Of a stretch of 34,629 bases of DNA, positions 15,483 to 24,338 are shown piece by piece; position 1 is the first letter of the stretch; every line of letters starts with the position of its first letter. The notes under the pieces were generated by a model that saw nothing but the letters and a program-made list of their open reading frames with translations, did not search any database and was not told where the DNA came from. The translations under genes and the position numbers were made by a program. Source of the stretch: Geminocystis sp050753365 (GTDB lineage Bacteria; Cyanobacteriota; Cyanobacteriia; Cyanobacteriales; Cyanobacteriaceae); assembly GCF_050753365.1 (NCBI RefSeq), contig NZ_JBLZFY010000042.1:1-34629 (forward strand), given 5' to 3'.

Positions 15483-15941
15483 TTATAGAGAAACAACTTC
15501 GATCGTAATCTGAGCCGTTACTTCAGCGTGGAGTTTAATATCAGCTTGAAATTTGCCAGTTTTCTTAATTTCTGGTAAATTAATAGCCTGACGTTCAATA
15601 TCTAAACCAGCGTTTTGTTTGATAATATCCACAACTTCTTGAGTGGTTACAGTACCAAAGATAGCATCTTGTTCACCAACTTGTTTACGGATAACAAAAT
15701 TATTGATGGTTTGTAAAGCAGTTTTACGAGATTTAGCTTCTTCTAAGATAGCTAATAAACGTTGTCTTTCTTTTTCTCTTCTTTGGTCAACTTGTCGTAA
15801 AATACCTTCTGTTACTAATACTCCAAAGCCTTGAGGCACAAGATAGTTACGAGCATAACCGGGGGCAACATCTACTAAGTCGCCTCTTTTGCCTAATTTG
15901 TCAACGTCTTTATTTAATAATAATTGTAATTTTTTTGCCAT
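15483..15941 (-). CDS. rplI: Large ribosomal subunit protein bL9
   Basis: A 152-residue L9 of normal length. The N-terminal rRNA-binding domain has the signature DKLGKRGDLVDVAPGYARNY followed by LVPQGFG. A long connecting helix (about 55-80) and the C-terminal domain with its alternating strands (IKLHAEVTAQITIEV) follow. It binds near the base of the L1 stalk in the 50S subunit. The ATG at 15941 gives the expected MAKKLQLLLNKDV start and a purine-rich AGAGGTAAAC lies upstream (in the mRNA sense). It is monocistronic here, facing the groESL terminator and the methyltransferase relic. Confidence 0.97.
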   Translation of the reverse strand: MAKKLQLLLNKDVDKLGKRGDLVDVAPGYARNYLVPQGFGVLVTEGILRQVDQRREKERQRLLAILEEAKSRKTALQTINNFVIRKQVGEQDAIFGTVTTQEVVDIIKQNAGLDIERQAINLPEIKKTGKFQADIKLHAEVTAQITIEVVSL

Positions 15942-16054
15942 GTTTACCTCTGTTTAATAGGAAATTCTTTATAACCAGTACATTTAGTCACGAATTATCA
16001 TTATACCATAGTAACGAATAACAGTGGATAAAAATTGCTACACGGGTTTAATTA

Positions 16055-16235
16055 GGAGGTGCTGAAAAAGTCTGAGGAAGGTGTAGGGCAAAGGTTTTAA
16101 TGGTTTTGATTTGTGAGTTCAGAGCTTGTAACTGTATAATACTAACCTGTTTTTTGAGCAAAAATTCTTAAATATCTCATCTTTATCCAGATTAGTCTGT
16201 TAACCCTTATTGCATCATCTGTTTAGCTTCACTGT
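16055..16235. mobile_element. Degenerate copy of the groESL-upstream MITE
   Basis: GGAGGTGCTGAAAAAGTC (16055-16072) is identical to the left end of the element at 12617. About 95 bases in, CCTGTTTTTTGAGCAAAAATT parallels the interior of that element (CCTGTTTTTGAGTAAAAATT). I cannot find a clean right end; the boundary given is approximate. The remainder of the 15942-16338 interval contains no gene. Confidence 0.5.
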
Positions 16236-16338
16236 CGCCCCCTTAGATAAATAACCCTTTACTGAAAATTAAGCGTTCCAGAAAATTAATCATAAGCTAA
16301 GATCGACAATAAGATAACTTCAATAGCATTTTTAAAAT

Positions 16339-17283
16339 ATGACAGAATCAATTCTCTATTCTTCCTATTCACCATCTTCTATAGATTCTCAACCGATTAA
16401 GTGGATTAGGTGGTTAGTGTGGAAAATTGCCATAGCCACTCTCTTATTAATGGCGATCGGAGCCGCTACAAGAGTAATGAATGCAGGTTTAGCTTGTCCA
16501 GACTGGCCCTTGTGTTATGGTAAAGTTATCCCTACTCAAGAAATGAATCTACAAGTCTTTTTAGAGTGGTTTCATCGTCTTGATGCTTCCCTCATCGGTT
16601 TAAGCACGATCGTACTGGTTGTATTGTCATGGTGGCATCGATCGAAACTTCCCTCATGGTTGCCTTGGGGATGTAGTTTTGCCTTGGGGTTAATCATTTT
16701 TCAAGGTATTTTAGGCGCTTTAACTGTCACAGAATTACTCAGATTTGATATTGTTACCGCCCATTTAGGTACTGCTTTATTATTTTTCGGTACACTAATT
16801 GTGATTGGAAGTAACCTGATTGAATATCAAGGCAATGGCACAGTAGGCAAATTAACCGTCATTAGTTTCGTGGCTACAATCCTCGTCTATGTGCAGTGTT
16901 TATTAGGAGGATTAGTGGCTTCTCAGTGGGCTTTACATCAATGTTTCGGGGGCAATCAACTTTGTTTTGTGATGAATAGCCATATTATCGGCGTAATTCC
17001 TGCCACGATTAGTTGTTTAACCTTAATCGTTGTGTCATGGCGTACACCTGCTCTCAGTCAAAAACTACGAAATTTGACCAAATATATTGGTTTTGTCTTG
17101 TTTAGCCAAATTTTGCTCGGTGTAGCTACATTTTATCTGCATTTACAAGTAGAACCTCTTACCATTGCTCATCATACTATAGGGGCTGTTCTTTTTGGCA
17201 TACTAATCTCCTTTACTATTATCACTCGAAAAGACATCCTTGAAATTTCCTCTTTTCCGCAAAATATTTCACCTAATACCTAA
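16339..17283 (+). CDS. ctaA: Heme A synthase (COX15/CtaA)
   Basis: A 314-residue, eight-helix membrane protein that oxidises the methyl group of heme O to give heme A for cytochrome c oxidase. Seen in sequence: GAATRVMNAGLACPDWPLCYGKVIP with the conserved cysteine pair in the first extra-membrane loop, a histidine in EWFHRLDASLIGL and another in VTAHLGTALL. A second Cys pair (HQCFGGNQLC) and a late His pair (IAHHTIGAVLFG) in the C-terminal half match the heme-binding layout. It forms a pair with ctaB 108 bases downstream, the usual cyanobacterial order. The start ATG at 16339 has no strong ribosome binding site. Confidence 0.95.
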   Translation: MTESILYSSYSPSSIDSQPIKWIRWLVWKIAIATLLLMAIGAATRVMNAGLACPDWPLCYGKVIPTQEMNLQVFLEWFHRLDASLIGLSTIVLVVLSWWHRSKLPSWLPWGCSFALGLIIFQGILGALTVTELLRFDIVTAHLGTALLFFGTLIVIGSNLIEYQGNGTVGKLTVISFVATILVYVQCLLGGLVASQWALHQCFGGNQLCFVMNSHIIGVIPATISCLTLIVVSWRTPALSQKLRNLTKYIGFVLFSQILLGVATFYLHLQVEPLTIAHHTIGAVLFGILISFTIITRKDILEISSFPQNISPNT

Positions 17284-17287
17284 TCAT

Positions 17288-17357
17288 GTCATTGCAAGGA
17301 AACGAAGCAATCTCAAAGCTAAAACTATGTCATTGCGAGGCACGAAGCAATCTCAAA
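17288..17357. repeat. Two tandem copies of a GTCATTGCGAGG...GAAGCAATCTC repeat
   Basis: Copy A (17288-17317) and copy B (17329-17357) share GTCATTGC(A/G)AGG..CGAAGCAATCTCAAA. A third copy in inverted orientation is at 31268-31297. A related GTCATTCTCAGCGTAGCGAAAGAATCTCAA unit is at 24586-24614. This repeat type is widespread in bacterial genomes. Here it fills the gap between ctaA and ctaB. Confidence 0.8.
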
Positions 17358-17391
17358 ACCACTTAATTATATACAAACATTAACAAATATC

Positions 17392-18297
17392 ATGATCGGA
17401 TCAACTATTTCTCGCCACGAAAATTTTTTGCAAGTAGTTCAAAGCTACTATCTATTAACTAAACCTCGAATTATTCCCCTATTATTAATTACCACTGCCG
17501 CCACTATGTTTATGGCAGGAAATGGTCATGTTGACGCTTTCTTACTTATTGTCACTCTTTTAGGAGGCACTTTAGCCGCCGCCTCCGCGCAAACCTTTAA
17601 CTGTGTTTATGATCAAGATATTGATTATGACATGAAAAGAACCCGTAATCGTCCTATTCCTTCTGGTAAAGTTCGATCGAACCATGCGATTATTTTTGGT
17701 ATAGTCTTAGCAATTTTATCCTTTTCTCTCCTTGCATTTTGTGTGAATATGCTTTCTGCATTATTGGCAATGCTGGGCATAGTATTTTATATGCTGATTT
17801 ATACCCATTGGTTAAAACGTCATACCACCCAAAATATTGTCATTGGTGGTGCGGCGGGGGCGATTCCTCCCCTTGTCGGTTGGGCGGCAGTTACAGGAGA
17901 TTTAAGTTGGAGTGCTTGGGCAGTGTTTACCCTCATCTTTTTATGGACTCCTCCTCATTTTTGGGCATTAGCGTTAATGATTTCCGAAGATTACGCCGAA
18001 GTGGGAGTACCGATGTTGCCTGTAATAGAAGGCAGTCAAGAAACCGTTAAACAAATTTGGATTTATACCTTAATTACGGTGTTATTTAGCCTTGTTTTAA
18101 TTTATCCTCTCCATAGTTTAGGATTAGTTTATCTATTGTTTGCCTTAATTCTAGGTAGTTTATTTACTCTTAAAGCATGGAAGTTACAACAAAATCCTGA
18201 AGATAAACAAACAGCTAAATCTATGTTTAAATATTCGATCCTTTATATGATGTTATTATGTACTGGTATCGTGTTAGATACTCTAATTCGCTTTTAA
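17392..18297 (+). CDS. ctaB: Protoheme IX farnesyltransferase (heme O synthase)
   Basis: A 301-residue UbiA-superfamily membrane prenyltransferase that attaches a farnesyl group to heme B to make heme O, the step before CtaA. The first Asp-rich motif NCVYDQDIDYDMKRTRNRPI and the later WTPPHFWALAL and EDYAEVGVPMLPV segments are diagnostic. About nine hydrophobic helices are spread through the chain. The N-terminal extension (about 1-20) is short. ATG at 17392; no alternative start is better. Products of ctaA and ctaB together supply heme A for the aa3-type terminal oxidase, whose genes are not in the window. Confidence 0.96.
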   Translation: MIGSTISRHENFLQVVQSYYLLTKPRIIPLLLITTAATMFMAGNGHVDAFLLIVTLLGGTLAAASAQTFNCVYDQDIDYDMKRTRNRPIPSGKVRSNHAIIFGIVLAILSFSLLAFCVNMLSALLAMLGIVFYMLIYTHWLKRHTTQNIVIGGAAGAIPPLVGWAAVTGDLSWSAWAVFTLIFLWTPPHFWALALMISEDYAEVGVPMLPVIEGSQETVKQIWIYTLITVLFSLVLIYPLHSLGLVYLLFALILGSLFTLKAWKLQQNPEDKQTAKSMFKYSILYMMLLCTGIVLDTLIRF

Positions 18298-18314
18298 TAA
18301 ATTTATCCAAAAAT

Positions 18315-18358
18315 ACAGGCAAGATGCCTGTTTCACGGTAGGGTGGGCATTGCCCACC
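18315..18358. repeat. Two dispersed hairpins after ctaB
   Basis: ACAGGCA (18315-18321) AGA TGCCTGT (18325-18331) TTC is followed by GTAGGGTGGGC ATT GCCCACC (18338-18358). The first recurs near 9100 and at 19388; the second recurs at 15153. The first could serve as a weak terminator for ctaB. Confidence 0.7.
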
Positions 18359-18367
18359 AAAACTAAA

Positions 18368-18487
18368 TTGAGTTATTATCGTTTTATTAATGCGCAACAA
18401 GAATATATTTTAATCGATCAATACACTTATGAAATCGAACAATTTACTAAAAAATCTGGCTCTTCTACAGTAGTTATGATATTTTAG
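18368..18487 (+). pseudogene. Uma2 (DUF820) family fragment
   Basis: The frame reads LSYYRFINAQQEYILIDQYT, then YEIEQFTKKSG, ending at TAG 18485-18487. 'Y.......QEYiLID.....iE.F.k' is the C-terminal part of the Uma2 family of PD-(D/E)XK proteins. No N-terminal half or start is present upstream, which consists of repeats, so this is a remnant. It lies 220 bases from an intact Uma2 gene on the other strand but is not a simple copy of its end (that gene has LAWLINPQLKQVEIYRQ). Confidence 0.6.
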
Positions 18488-18562
18488 TAGTAAATAATCC
18501 TTAAAAGCGTTTATATATAATAGGTTTATAATTTTAAAAATGCAGATGTTATAGATTGACAA

Positions 18563-18608
18563 TTTTAATTTAACCTAACACCTGCTACCTAATACCTGAC
18601 ACCTTTTT
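18563..18608. repeat. Dispersed repeat with degenerate heptamers
   Basis: TTTTAATTTAACCTAACA occurs here and again at 29159-29176. It is followed by CCTGCTACCTAATACCTGACACC, heptamer-like units whose reverse complement resembles 12647-12666. The 18488-18705 gap otherwise holds only A/T-rich sequence. Confidence 0.5.
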
Positions 18609-18705
18609 TTAGACATAATTTATCATACTCAAAGTATAAGAACTAAAAATCTTTTTTACCAGATGTCTAATGGTTAAGCTATTCACATCTTACCTCTTAT
18701 TTATT

Positions 18706-19278
18706 TTATGACCATATCATCGTTAAATCTAAAGTAAAGTTAGGCAAAATATCTTCTCCTGAAATAGTATTAGGATTATCTAATATTTCTACCTCTTTTC
18801 CTTGTCGATAAATTTCCACTTGTTTTAATTGAGGATTAATTAACCATGCTAATTTACTGCCGTTTTCCATATACTCTAACATTTTTTGTTGAGTGTCTTT
18901 TAAACTATCAGTAAGAGATAATAATTCGATGACAAAATCAGGGGAAAAAGGTAAAAACTTTTGTTGTTGAGAAGGGGTTAAATTTTGCCATTTTTCTAAG
19001 GGTATCCAAGAAGCATCAGGAGAGCGATTTGCACCATTTGGTAACTTAAAACCTGTGGAAGAATCAAAGGCAATACCATTATTATTCTCCGCCCAATTAA
19101 ATAATTTTTGAGTAATTTTTCCGTTGCGATTTCCTGTTATTCCCTCTGTTGGTGGCATAATAATTAAATCCCCTTTGGCGTTACGTTCAAATTTTACATC
19201 ACGGTTTTTCTGGCATAATTGAAAAAATTGTTCATCGTTAAGTTCGATCGAATTTATATTAATAGTTAAGCTATTCAT
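18706..19278 (-). CDS. Uma2 family (DUF820) endonuclease-fold protein
   Basis: A 190-residue member of the Uma2 family, a PD-(D/E)XK-fold group greatly expanded in cyanobacteria. Conserved features: LIIMPPTEGITGNRNGKI, SPDASWIPLEKW with the Asp, PDFVIELLSLTDSL with the Glu, KMLEYMENGSKLAWLINP with the Lys, and VEIYRQGK. All the putative nuclease residues are present. The biological role is unknown; association with mobile DNA has been proposed for the family. Start ATG at 19278; AAAGAGGTTAAAT just upstream in the mRNA sense can act as ribosome binding site. Confidence 0.88.
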   Translation of the reverse strand: MNSLTININSIELNDEQFFQLCQKNRDVKFERNAKGDLIIMPPTEGITGNRNGKITQKLFNWAENNNGIAFDSSTGFKLPNGANRSPDASWIPLEKWQNLTPSQQQKFLPFSPDFVIELLSLTDSLKDTQQKMLEYMENGSKLAWLINPQLKQVEIYRQGKEVEILDNPNTISGEDILPNFTLDLTMIWS

Positions 19279-19387
19279 ATTTAACCTCTTTTAATTTCGA
19301 GATTGCATTATGATTAAATCATAACTAAATTTTTTTAATTTGAAAGACAACTCAAAGATTATTAATAATTAGACATCTGATAAAAAT

Positions 19388-19404
19388 ACAGGCAAGATGC
19401 CTGT
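19388..19404. repeat. ACAGGCA-AGA-TGCCTGT hairpin repeat
   Basis: The third copy of this 17-base palindrome, followed by TTTTACGG, lying between the divergent Uma2 and hemW genes. Confidence 0.7.
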
Positions 19405-19462
19405 TTTACGGTACTAAATCATAATTTCTTCAACAATAATCCTATAACTTATCTATTACTTT

Positions 19463-20653
19463 ATGATGATCAAATCAGCGTATATTCACATTCCATTTTG
19501 TAAAAGGAGATGCTTTTATTGTGATTTTCCTATTACTGTTTTAGGGGATAATAGTGGTAATAGTTATTCACTTTGGCAACAAGAATATGTTGATTTTCTT
19601 TGTCAGGAAATAATTGCTACTCCGTCAGAAAATACTAGCAGTTTAGATACTATTTTTTTTGGAGGAGGTACTCCTTCTCTCCTTGCTGTAGAAGGTTTAG
19701 CTAAAATTTTAAGCACTTTAAATCAACATTTTGGAATTAATAGTAATGCTGAGATTTCCTTAGAAATTGATCCTGCTACTTTTGATTTAACTAAATTAAA
19801 ACAATACCAAAAATTAGGCGTAAATCGAGTTAGTTTAGGAGTACAAGCCTTTCAAGATAATTTATTAGAAATTTGCGGTAGAGTACACAGAATAGCAGAC
19901 ATAAATCAAGCTACAGACTGGATTCATCAAGCAGGTTTTGATAATTGGAGTTTAGACTTAATTTCTGGTTTACCTCATCAAACTCTTGAGGATTGGTTAG
20001 AGTCTTTGGAAAGCTCGATCGAACTGCAACCAAAACACTTATCCTGCTATGATTTAGTCTTAGAATCTGTCACCGCCTTCGGCAAAAAATACGCTGAGGG
20101 GGATAACCCTTTACCGCCAAGTGAAATGACTGCTCAAATGTACTGTTTAGCGTCAGAAAAACTGAGAGAAGCTGGATATAATCATTACGAAATTTCTAAC
20201 TATGGTAAACAGGGTTACGAATGCCGTCATAATCAGGTTTACTGGCATAACGAATTTTATCACGGTTTTGGCATGGGTTCTGCTAGTTATAGTGAGAATA
20301 AGCGTTTTACTCGCCCTCGTACCAGAAAAGATTATTTTAATTGGGTTAAAAGTTATCAAGAAAATCAGGGCATAATTGACATTCCTACTATTACTAAAAA
20401 TGAACAATTATTAGAAACTTTAATGTTAGGTTTAAGACTGAAAAAAGGTGTAAATTTAGCACAAATAAAAGCTAATTTTAATCAGAAAATTTATCATCAA
20501 ATCTTGCAATGTCTGGATAAGTTTTTAGAGAATGGTTTAGTCATTTTCGATAGTGTATTCGATCGATTAAGTTTAGCTGATCCTGAAGGCTTTTTATATT
20601 CTAATACTATTTTGACAGCATTATTTGCAGAATTAGAAACTCAAGAGAATTGA
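19463..20653 (+). CDS. hemW: Radical SAM heme chaperone HemW
   Basis: A 396-residue radical-SAM protein long annotated as oxygen-independent coproporphyrinogen oxidase; HemW proteins bind heme and deliver it to respiratory proteins. The N-terminal YIHIPFCKRRCFYCDFP carries C-x3-C-x2-C for the 4Fe-4S cluster and lacks the fourth cysteine of true HemN. FFGGGTPSLL and GVQAFQDNLL are typical radical-SAM segments. The heme-binding HNxxYW motif is present as CRHNQVYWHN (about 254-263), and a HemN_C domain ends the protein. ATG at 19463 or 19466. The last codons and stop (QEN*) lie inside a GAGAATT STRR array. Confidence 0.92.
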   Translation: MMIKSAYIHIPFCKRRCFYCDFPITVLGDNSGNSYSLWQQEYVDFLCQEIIATPSENTSSLDTIFFGGGTPSLLAVEGLAKILSTLNQHFGINSNAEISLEIDPATFDLTKLKQYQKLGVNRVSLGVQAFQDNLLEICGRVHRIADINQATDWIHQAGFDNWSLDLISGLPHQTLEDWLESLESSIELQPKHLSCYDLVLESVTAFGKKYAEGDNPLPPSEMTAQMYCLASEKLREAGYNHYEISNYGKQGYECRHNQVYWHNEFYHGFGMGSASYSENKRFTRPRTRKDYFNWVKSYQENQGIIDIPTITKNEQLLETLMLGLRLKKGVNLAQIKANFNQKIYHQILQCLDKFLENGLVIFDSVFDRLSLADPEGFLYSNTILTALFAELETQEN

Positions 20654-20686
20654 GAATTGAGAATTAAGAATTAAGAATTAAGAATT
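20645..20686. repeat. STRR: six GAGAATT/AAGAATT heptamers
   Basis: Three GAGAATT and three AAGAATT copies in tandem cover the hemW stop codon and the start of the hemW-ppk gap. The rest of the gap (to 20871) is A/T-rich with scattered similar units and no gene. Confidence 0.85.
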
Positions 20687-20871
20687 AAAAATCTCTGATG
20701 ATTCATTACCTATTACCTTTCTTCCTTATACTGTTAGGATTAAAGAGAGTTTAACCAAATCATAACTTAAGGTTCGATCGAATCAATATAATATAGAATT
20801 AAGAATATAAATGTAGAATTAATCAGTAATTCAAAATTATTTACTTGTTTATCAAAAAAGAATTATTAACT

Positions 20872-23034
20872 ATGAAAAATCAAACTAATAAATTAACAAA
20901 ATCAGAATATTATTTTAATAGAGAATTAAGTTGGTTAGAATTCAATTATCGAGTATTACAAGAAGCCTTAAACGAAAAAACTTTACTATTAGAAAGACTA
21001 AAATTTACGGCTATTTTTAGTGCAAATTTAGACGAATTTTTTATGGTAAGAGTCGCTGCCTTAAAACGTCAAATCGAAGCAGAAGTAACAAAATTAACCC
21101 CCGATGGTAGGACTCCATTACAACAAATTAAAGAAATAAATCAACGATTACGCCCCCTAGTTAAGCTACAAGTAGAAAACTTTGAATATAACTTAAAAAA
21201 AGAGTTAATTAATCATGGCATACATTTAATTAATTTTGTGGACTTAAATCAAGAACAACGAAATTATTTACATCAATATTTTGATAATAACATATTCCCT
21301 GTACTTACTCCCCTCGCAGTTGATCCCAGTCACCCTTTCCCCCATATGTCTAATTTGAGCTTAAATTTAGCCGTATTAGTCAAAAATCCCGATACAGGAG
21401 CAGAATTATTCGCTAGGGTAAAAGTACCGAAGACTCTCCCTCGTTTTGTCACTTTTCCTTCTGAATTACAACAAGCAGGAAATACAAATGAGAATATCAT
21501 CTGGGTAGGTATTCCCCTCGAACAAGTCATTGCACACCACCTAGAAGCCCTATTCCCCGGCATGAACGTTCAAGAATGTCATAATTTTCGTTTGACAAGG
21601 GATGCCGATTTAGGGGTACAAGAAGACGAGGCTGATGATTTATTGTTAGCAATACAACAAGAGCTACGAAAACGTCGTTTTGCAGGTTCGGCTGTACGCT
21701 TAGAGATACATCCTTCTATGCCTGATAACATCAAAGAAATGTTACTGCAAGGATTAGATTTAGAAGATATAGATATATATGAAATCGATGGTTTATTGGG
21801 GTTAAATGATTTGTTTGCCTTGACGGGGTTGCCTTTACCTGAGTTAAAAGATACTCCTTGGAATGGGGTTGTGCCTCCTCCCTTCGATGAATTTCAAGAG
21901 TGGGAAATGACGGGAGAAAGCGAGGATAATGATAGTATCAGTGATGAATTTTTTGCCACGATTCGCAAGGGTGATTTGATGGTACATCATCCCTATCATT
22001 CTTTTTCGGGTACAGTACAACAGTTTATCACTCTGGCAGCGCACGATCGAAACGTCATGGCAATAAAAATGACATTGTATCGTACTTCGGGAGATTCTCC
22101 CATTATCAAAGCCCTAATTGATGCCGCTGAAAATGGTAAACAAGTAGTGGCATTAGTGGAATTAAAAGCCCGTTTTGATGAAGAAAATAATATTCTTTGG
22201 GCAAGAAAATTAGAAAAAGCAGGAGTCCATGTGGTTTATGGATTAGTCGGCTTAAAAACCCATACTAAAGTTATTTTAGTGGTGCGCAAAGAAAAAGAGA
22301 AAATTCGCCGTTATGTTCATATTGGTACAGGAAATTACAATCCAAAAACAGCTAAACTTTATACCGATTTAGGTTTAATTAGTTGTCGAGAAGATTTAGG
22401 GGCAGATTTAACGGATTTATTCAATTTTTTGACGGGTTATTCTAAACAAAAAGTATTTCGTAAGCTCTTAGTTGCTCCTGTGACTATGCGCGATCGAATG
22501 ATAGCTATGATTGAAAGAGAAGCAGAACACTGTCGTAATGGAGGCACAGGAAGGATTGTCGCAAAAATGAACTCTTTAGTGGACGTACCCGTTATTCAAG
22601 CCTTATATAAAGCATCTCAAGCAGGGGTAAAAATAGACTTAATTATCAGAGGTATCTGTAGTTTAAGACCAAATATTGAAGGTATCAGCGATAATATTAG
22701 AGTTATTAGTATTATCGGGCGTTTTCTCGAACATTCTCGTATTTTCTATTTCCACAACAACGGAGATGAGGAAATTTACATAGGTAGTGCCGATTGGATG
22801 GGAAGAAATCTCTCTCGTCGAGTAGAAGCCATTACTCCTGTAGAAGATCGTAATTTACTAAAACAATTACAAGAGATTTTAGGCATTATGCTATCGGATA
22901 ATCAACAATCGTGGGAATTACAAAGCGATGGTAGTTACATTCGCCGTCAATGGGAAACGGAGGAAAAACCGTTAAATACTCATCAAATTTTAATGGATAT
23001 GGCGATAGATTCTGTGGAAGGGATTATCTCTTGA
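20872..23034 (+). CDS. ppk1: Polyphosphate kinase 1
   Basis: A 720-residue PPK1 that reversibly makes inorganic polyphosphate from ATP. The N-domain begins YYFNRELSWLEFNYRVLQEA; a head domain follows, then the two phospholipase-D-like C-domains. The autophosphorylated histidine lies in YVHIGTGNYNPKTAKLYTDLGL and the second conserved histidine in LEHSRIFYFHN. DWMGRNLSRRVEAITPV closes the active site. I start at ATG 20872 rather than the in-frame TTG at 20845 because the family begins shortly before YYFNRELSW. The stop codon overlaps the first bases of an IS200/IS605-like repeat. Confidence 0.96.
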   Translation: MKNQTNKLTKSEYYFNRELSWLEFNYRVLQEALNEKTLLLERLKFTAIFSANLDEFFMVRVAALKRQIEAEVTKLTPDGRTPLQQIKEINQRLRPLVKLQVENFEYNLKKELINHGIHLINFVDLNQEQRNYLHQYFDNNIFPVLTPLAVDPSHPFPHMSNLSLNLAVLVKNPDTGAELFARVKVPKTLPRFVTFPSELQQAGNTNENIIWVGIPLEQVIAHHLEALFPGMNVQECHNFRLTRDADLGVQEDEADDLLLAIQQELRKRRFAGSAVRLEIHPSMPDNIKEMLLQGLDLEDIDIYEIDGLLGLNDLFALTGLPLPELKDTPWNGVVPPPFDEFQEWEMTGESEDNDSISDEFFATIRKGDLMVHHPYHSFSGTVQQFITLAAHDRNVMAIKMTLYRTSGDSPIIKALIDAAENGKQVVALVELKARFDEENNILWARKLEKAGVHVVYGLVGLKTHTKVILVVRKEKEKIRRYVHIGTGNYNPKTAKLYTDLGLISCREDLGADLTDLFNFLTGYSKQKVFRKLLVAPVTMRDRMIAMIEREAEHCRNGGTGRIVAKMNSLVDVPVIQALYKASQAGVKIDLIIRGICSLRPNIEGISDNIRVISIIGRFLEHSRIFYFHNNGDEEIYIGSADWMGRNLSRRVEAITPVEDRNLLKQLQEILGIMLSDNQQSWELQSDGSYIRRQWETEEKPLNTHQILMDMAIDSVEGIIS

Positions 23035-23150
23035 CACTCCCACTGAGTCACGCAAGTGGGATTCTTGGTTCACTGAGATTGCTTACTCTAACAGGTATAG
23101 GTATCGCTACCAATCAAAATAGAGGCATCCTCACACTGACCTACGGTACA
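23031..23150. repeat. IS200/IS605-end-like repeat overlapping the ppk stop
   Basis: TTGACACTCCC leads into the hairpin CCCACT (23039-23044) / AGTGGG (23055-23060), then ATTCTTGGTTC. This 'ttgacac-ccc-hairpin-ggg-attcttggttc' block is a frequent remnant in cyanobacterial genomes around IS200/IS605-type elements. No transposase frame is present. The following 23151-23468 stretch is an A/T-rich leader for the linker gene, with direct TTAACACA repeats near 23427-23446; no other feature is seen. Confidence 0.4.
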
Positions 23151-23468
23151 GATCTAAATTCGTTCACAAAATTATTGTTACAAATCTTGATAATAAATGC
23201 TCACTTCTCATAGTATAAATAGATTTGACAGGGGATCATGTCCCCCGATTAAAAAATTAATGATTAATTAGTCCTTCAAAACTTACTAGATTATCGGCTC
23301 AACTCGTTGTCTATTAAGTCCTTAAGAGATTAATAAGTACAAATACTTAATAACTAATTATCTCTGATTAAACTTTTCTAATCAGTATTGATTATTACTT
23401 AGTTTGTTAAGTTTTGTTAAGAAAATTAACACAAAAAAATTAACACACTTATAAAAGGAGACTATTCA

Positions 23469-24338
23469 ATGTCTTTACAACAAGGCGCAAATTTGGGTCT
23501 TAGCTTATTTGAAGAAGCACCCTTAATTGAAAGAAAACCCCACGATTCTGACGAAAGAATCAATCAAATTATTAATGCGGTTTATCGTCAAGTACTCGGT
23601 AATTCTTACATTATGAACAGTGAAAGACTTACCAATGCAGAATCTCGTTTTCGTAATGGGCAGTTAACGGTTCGGGAATTTGTACGAGCGATCGCCAATT
23701 CTGATTTATACCGTCAACGCTACTTTGAAACTTGTCCTCGTTATCGTTTTACTGAGCTTAATTTCAAACACTTTTTAGGACGTACTCCTGAAAATCAAGC
23801 AGAAATGAGATACCACAGCGATATTTTGGACACCCTCGGTTATGAAGCTGATATTAACGCTTATATCGACAGTGATGAATACACTGAAGCCTACGGAGAC
23901 AATATCGTTCCTTACTATCGTGGTTACAAAACCGCTAATAATCGTACGATGGTAGAGTTTACTCATATGTTCGCTATGCTCAGAGGTGGTGCTAGTAGCG
24001 ATGTAGGTAAGGCTTTACAATCTCCTGTTATTCATAAGAGCGTTTTAACCCAAACTCCCTTGTCTGTAATTCCCCCTTCTGGTGGTTCTGCTGGTGAAGG
24101 TTGGGCTTTCCAAGAAACTCCTTTAACTTCTGCTACCCGTCAAGGTGTTGGTGCTGATGAAGATGGAAGAATTTACAGAGTAGAAGTAACGGGCTATCGT
24201 GCGAAAGTTTACAATTCTTTCCCTAAATACCGCCGTCCTAATAAAGTTTATATGGTGCCTTTTAATCAATTATTTGAACTATATGTAACTTTACACAAAC
24301 AAGGCGCTAGTGTTGCTAGTGTAACTCCTGTTAACTAG
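23469..24338 (+). CDS. Phycobilisome rod linker polypeptide (phycoerythrin-associated, CpeC/D/E-like)
   Basis: A 289-residue phycobilisome linker. The N-terminal linker domain (about 20-180) shows INAVYRQVLGNSYIMNSERL, VREFVRAIANSDLYRQRYFE, CPRYRFTELNFKHFLGR and GENIVPY-like DNIVPYYRGYKT. A proline/glycine-rich spacer follows, then a C-terminal CpcD domain (about 230-287: YRVEVTGYRAKVYNSFPKYR, YMVPFNQLF). The SLFEEAPLIE opening and the RVEVTGYRA segment recall the phycoerythrin rod linkers CpeC/CpeD/CpeE more than CpcC; that choice is by memory of the families. A strong AAAGGAG precedes the ATG. It stands alone without phycobiliprotein genes, on the thylakoid-side antenna by function. Confidence 0.9.
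   Translation: MSLQQGANLGLSLFEEAPLIERKPHDSDERINQIINAVYRQVLGNSYIMNSERLTNAESRFRNGQLTVREFVRAIANSDLYRQRYFETCPRYRFTELNFKHFLGRTPENQAEMRYHSDILDTLGYEADINAYIDSDEYTEAYGDNIVPYYRGYKTANNRTMVEFTHMFAMLRGGASSDVGKALQSPVIHKSVLTQTPLSVIPPSGGSAGEGWAFQETPLTSATRQGVGADEDGRIYRVEVTGYRAKVYNSFPKYRRPNKVYMVPFNQLFELYVTLHKQGASVASVTPVN

Noticed and set aside
15942..16338. Gap upstream of ctaA considered for a small RNA or gene
   Set aside because: It contains a degenerate MITE copy and A/T-rich sequence; no frame, hairpin-T-run or promoter stands out.
20760..20790. GGTTCGATCGAATC considered as a tRNA T-arm
   Set aside because: It is a CGATCG palindrome with no acceptor, anticodon or D-arm around it.
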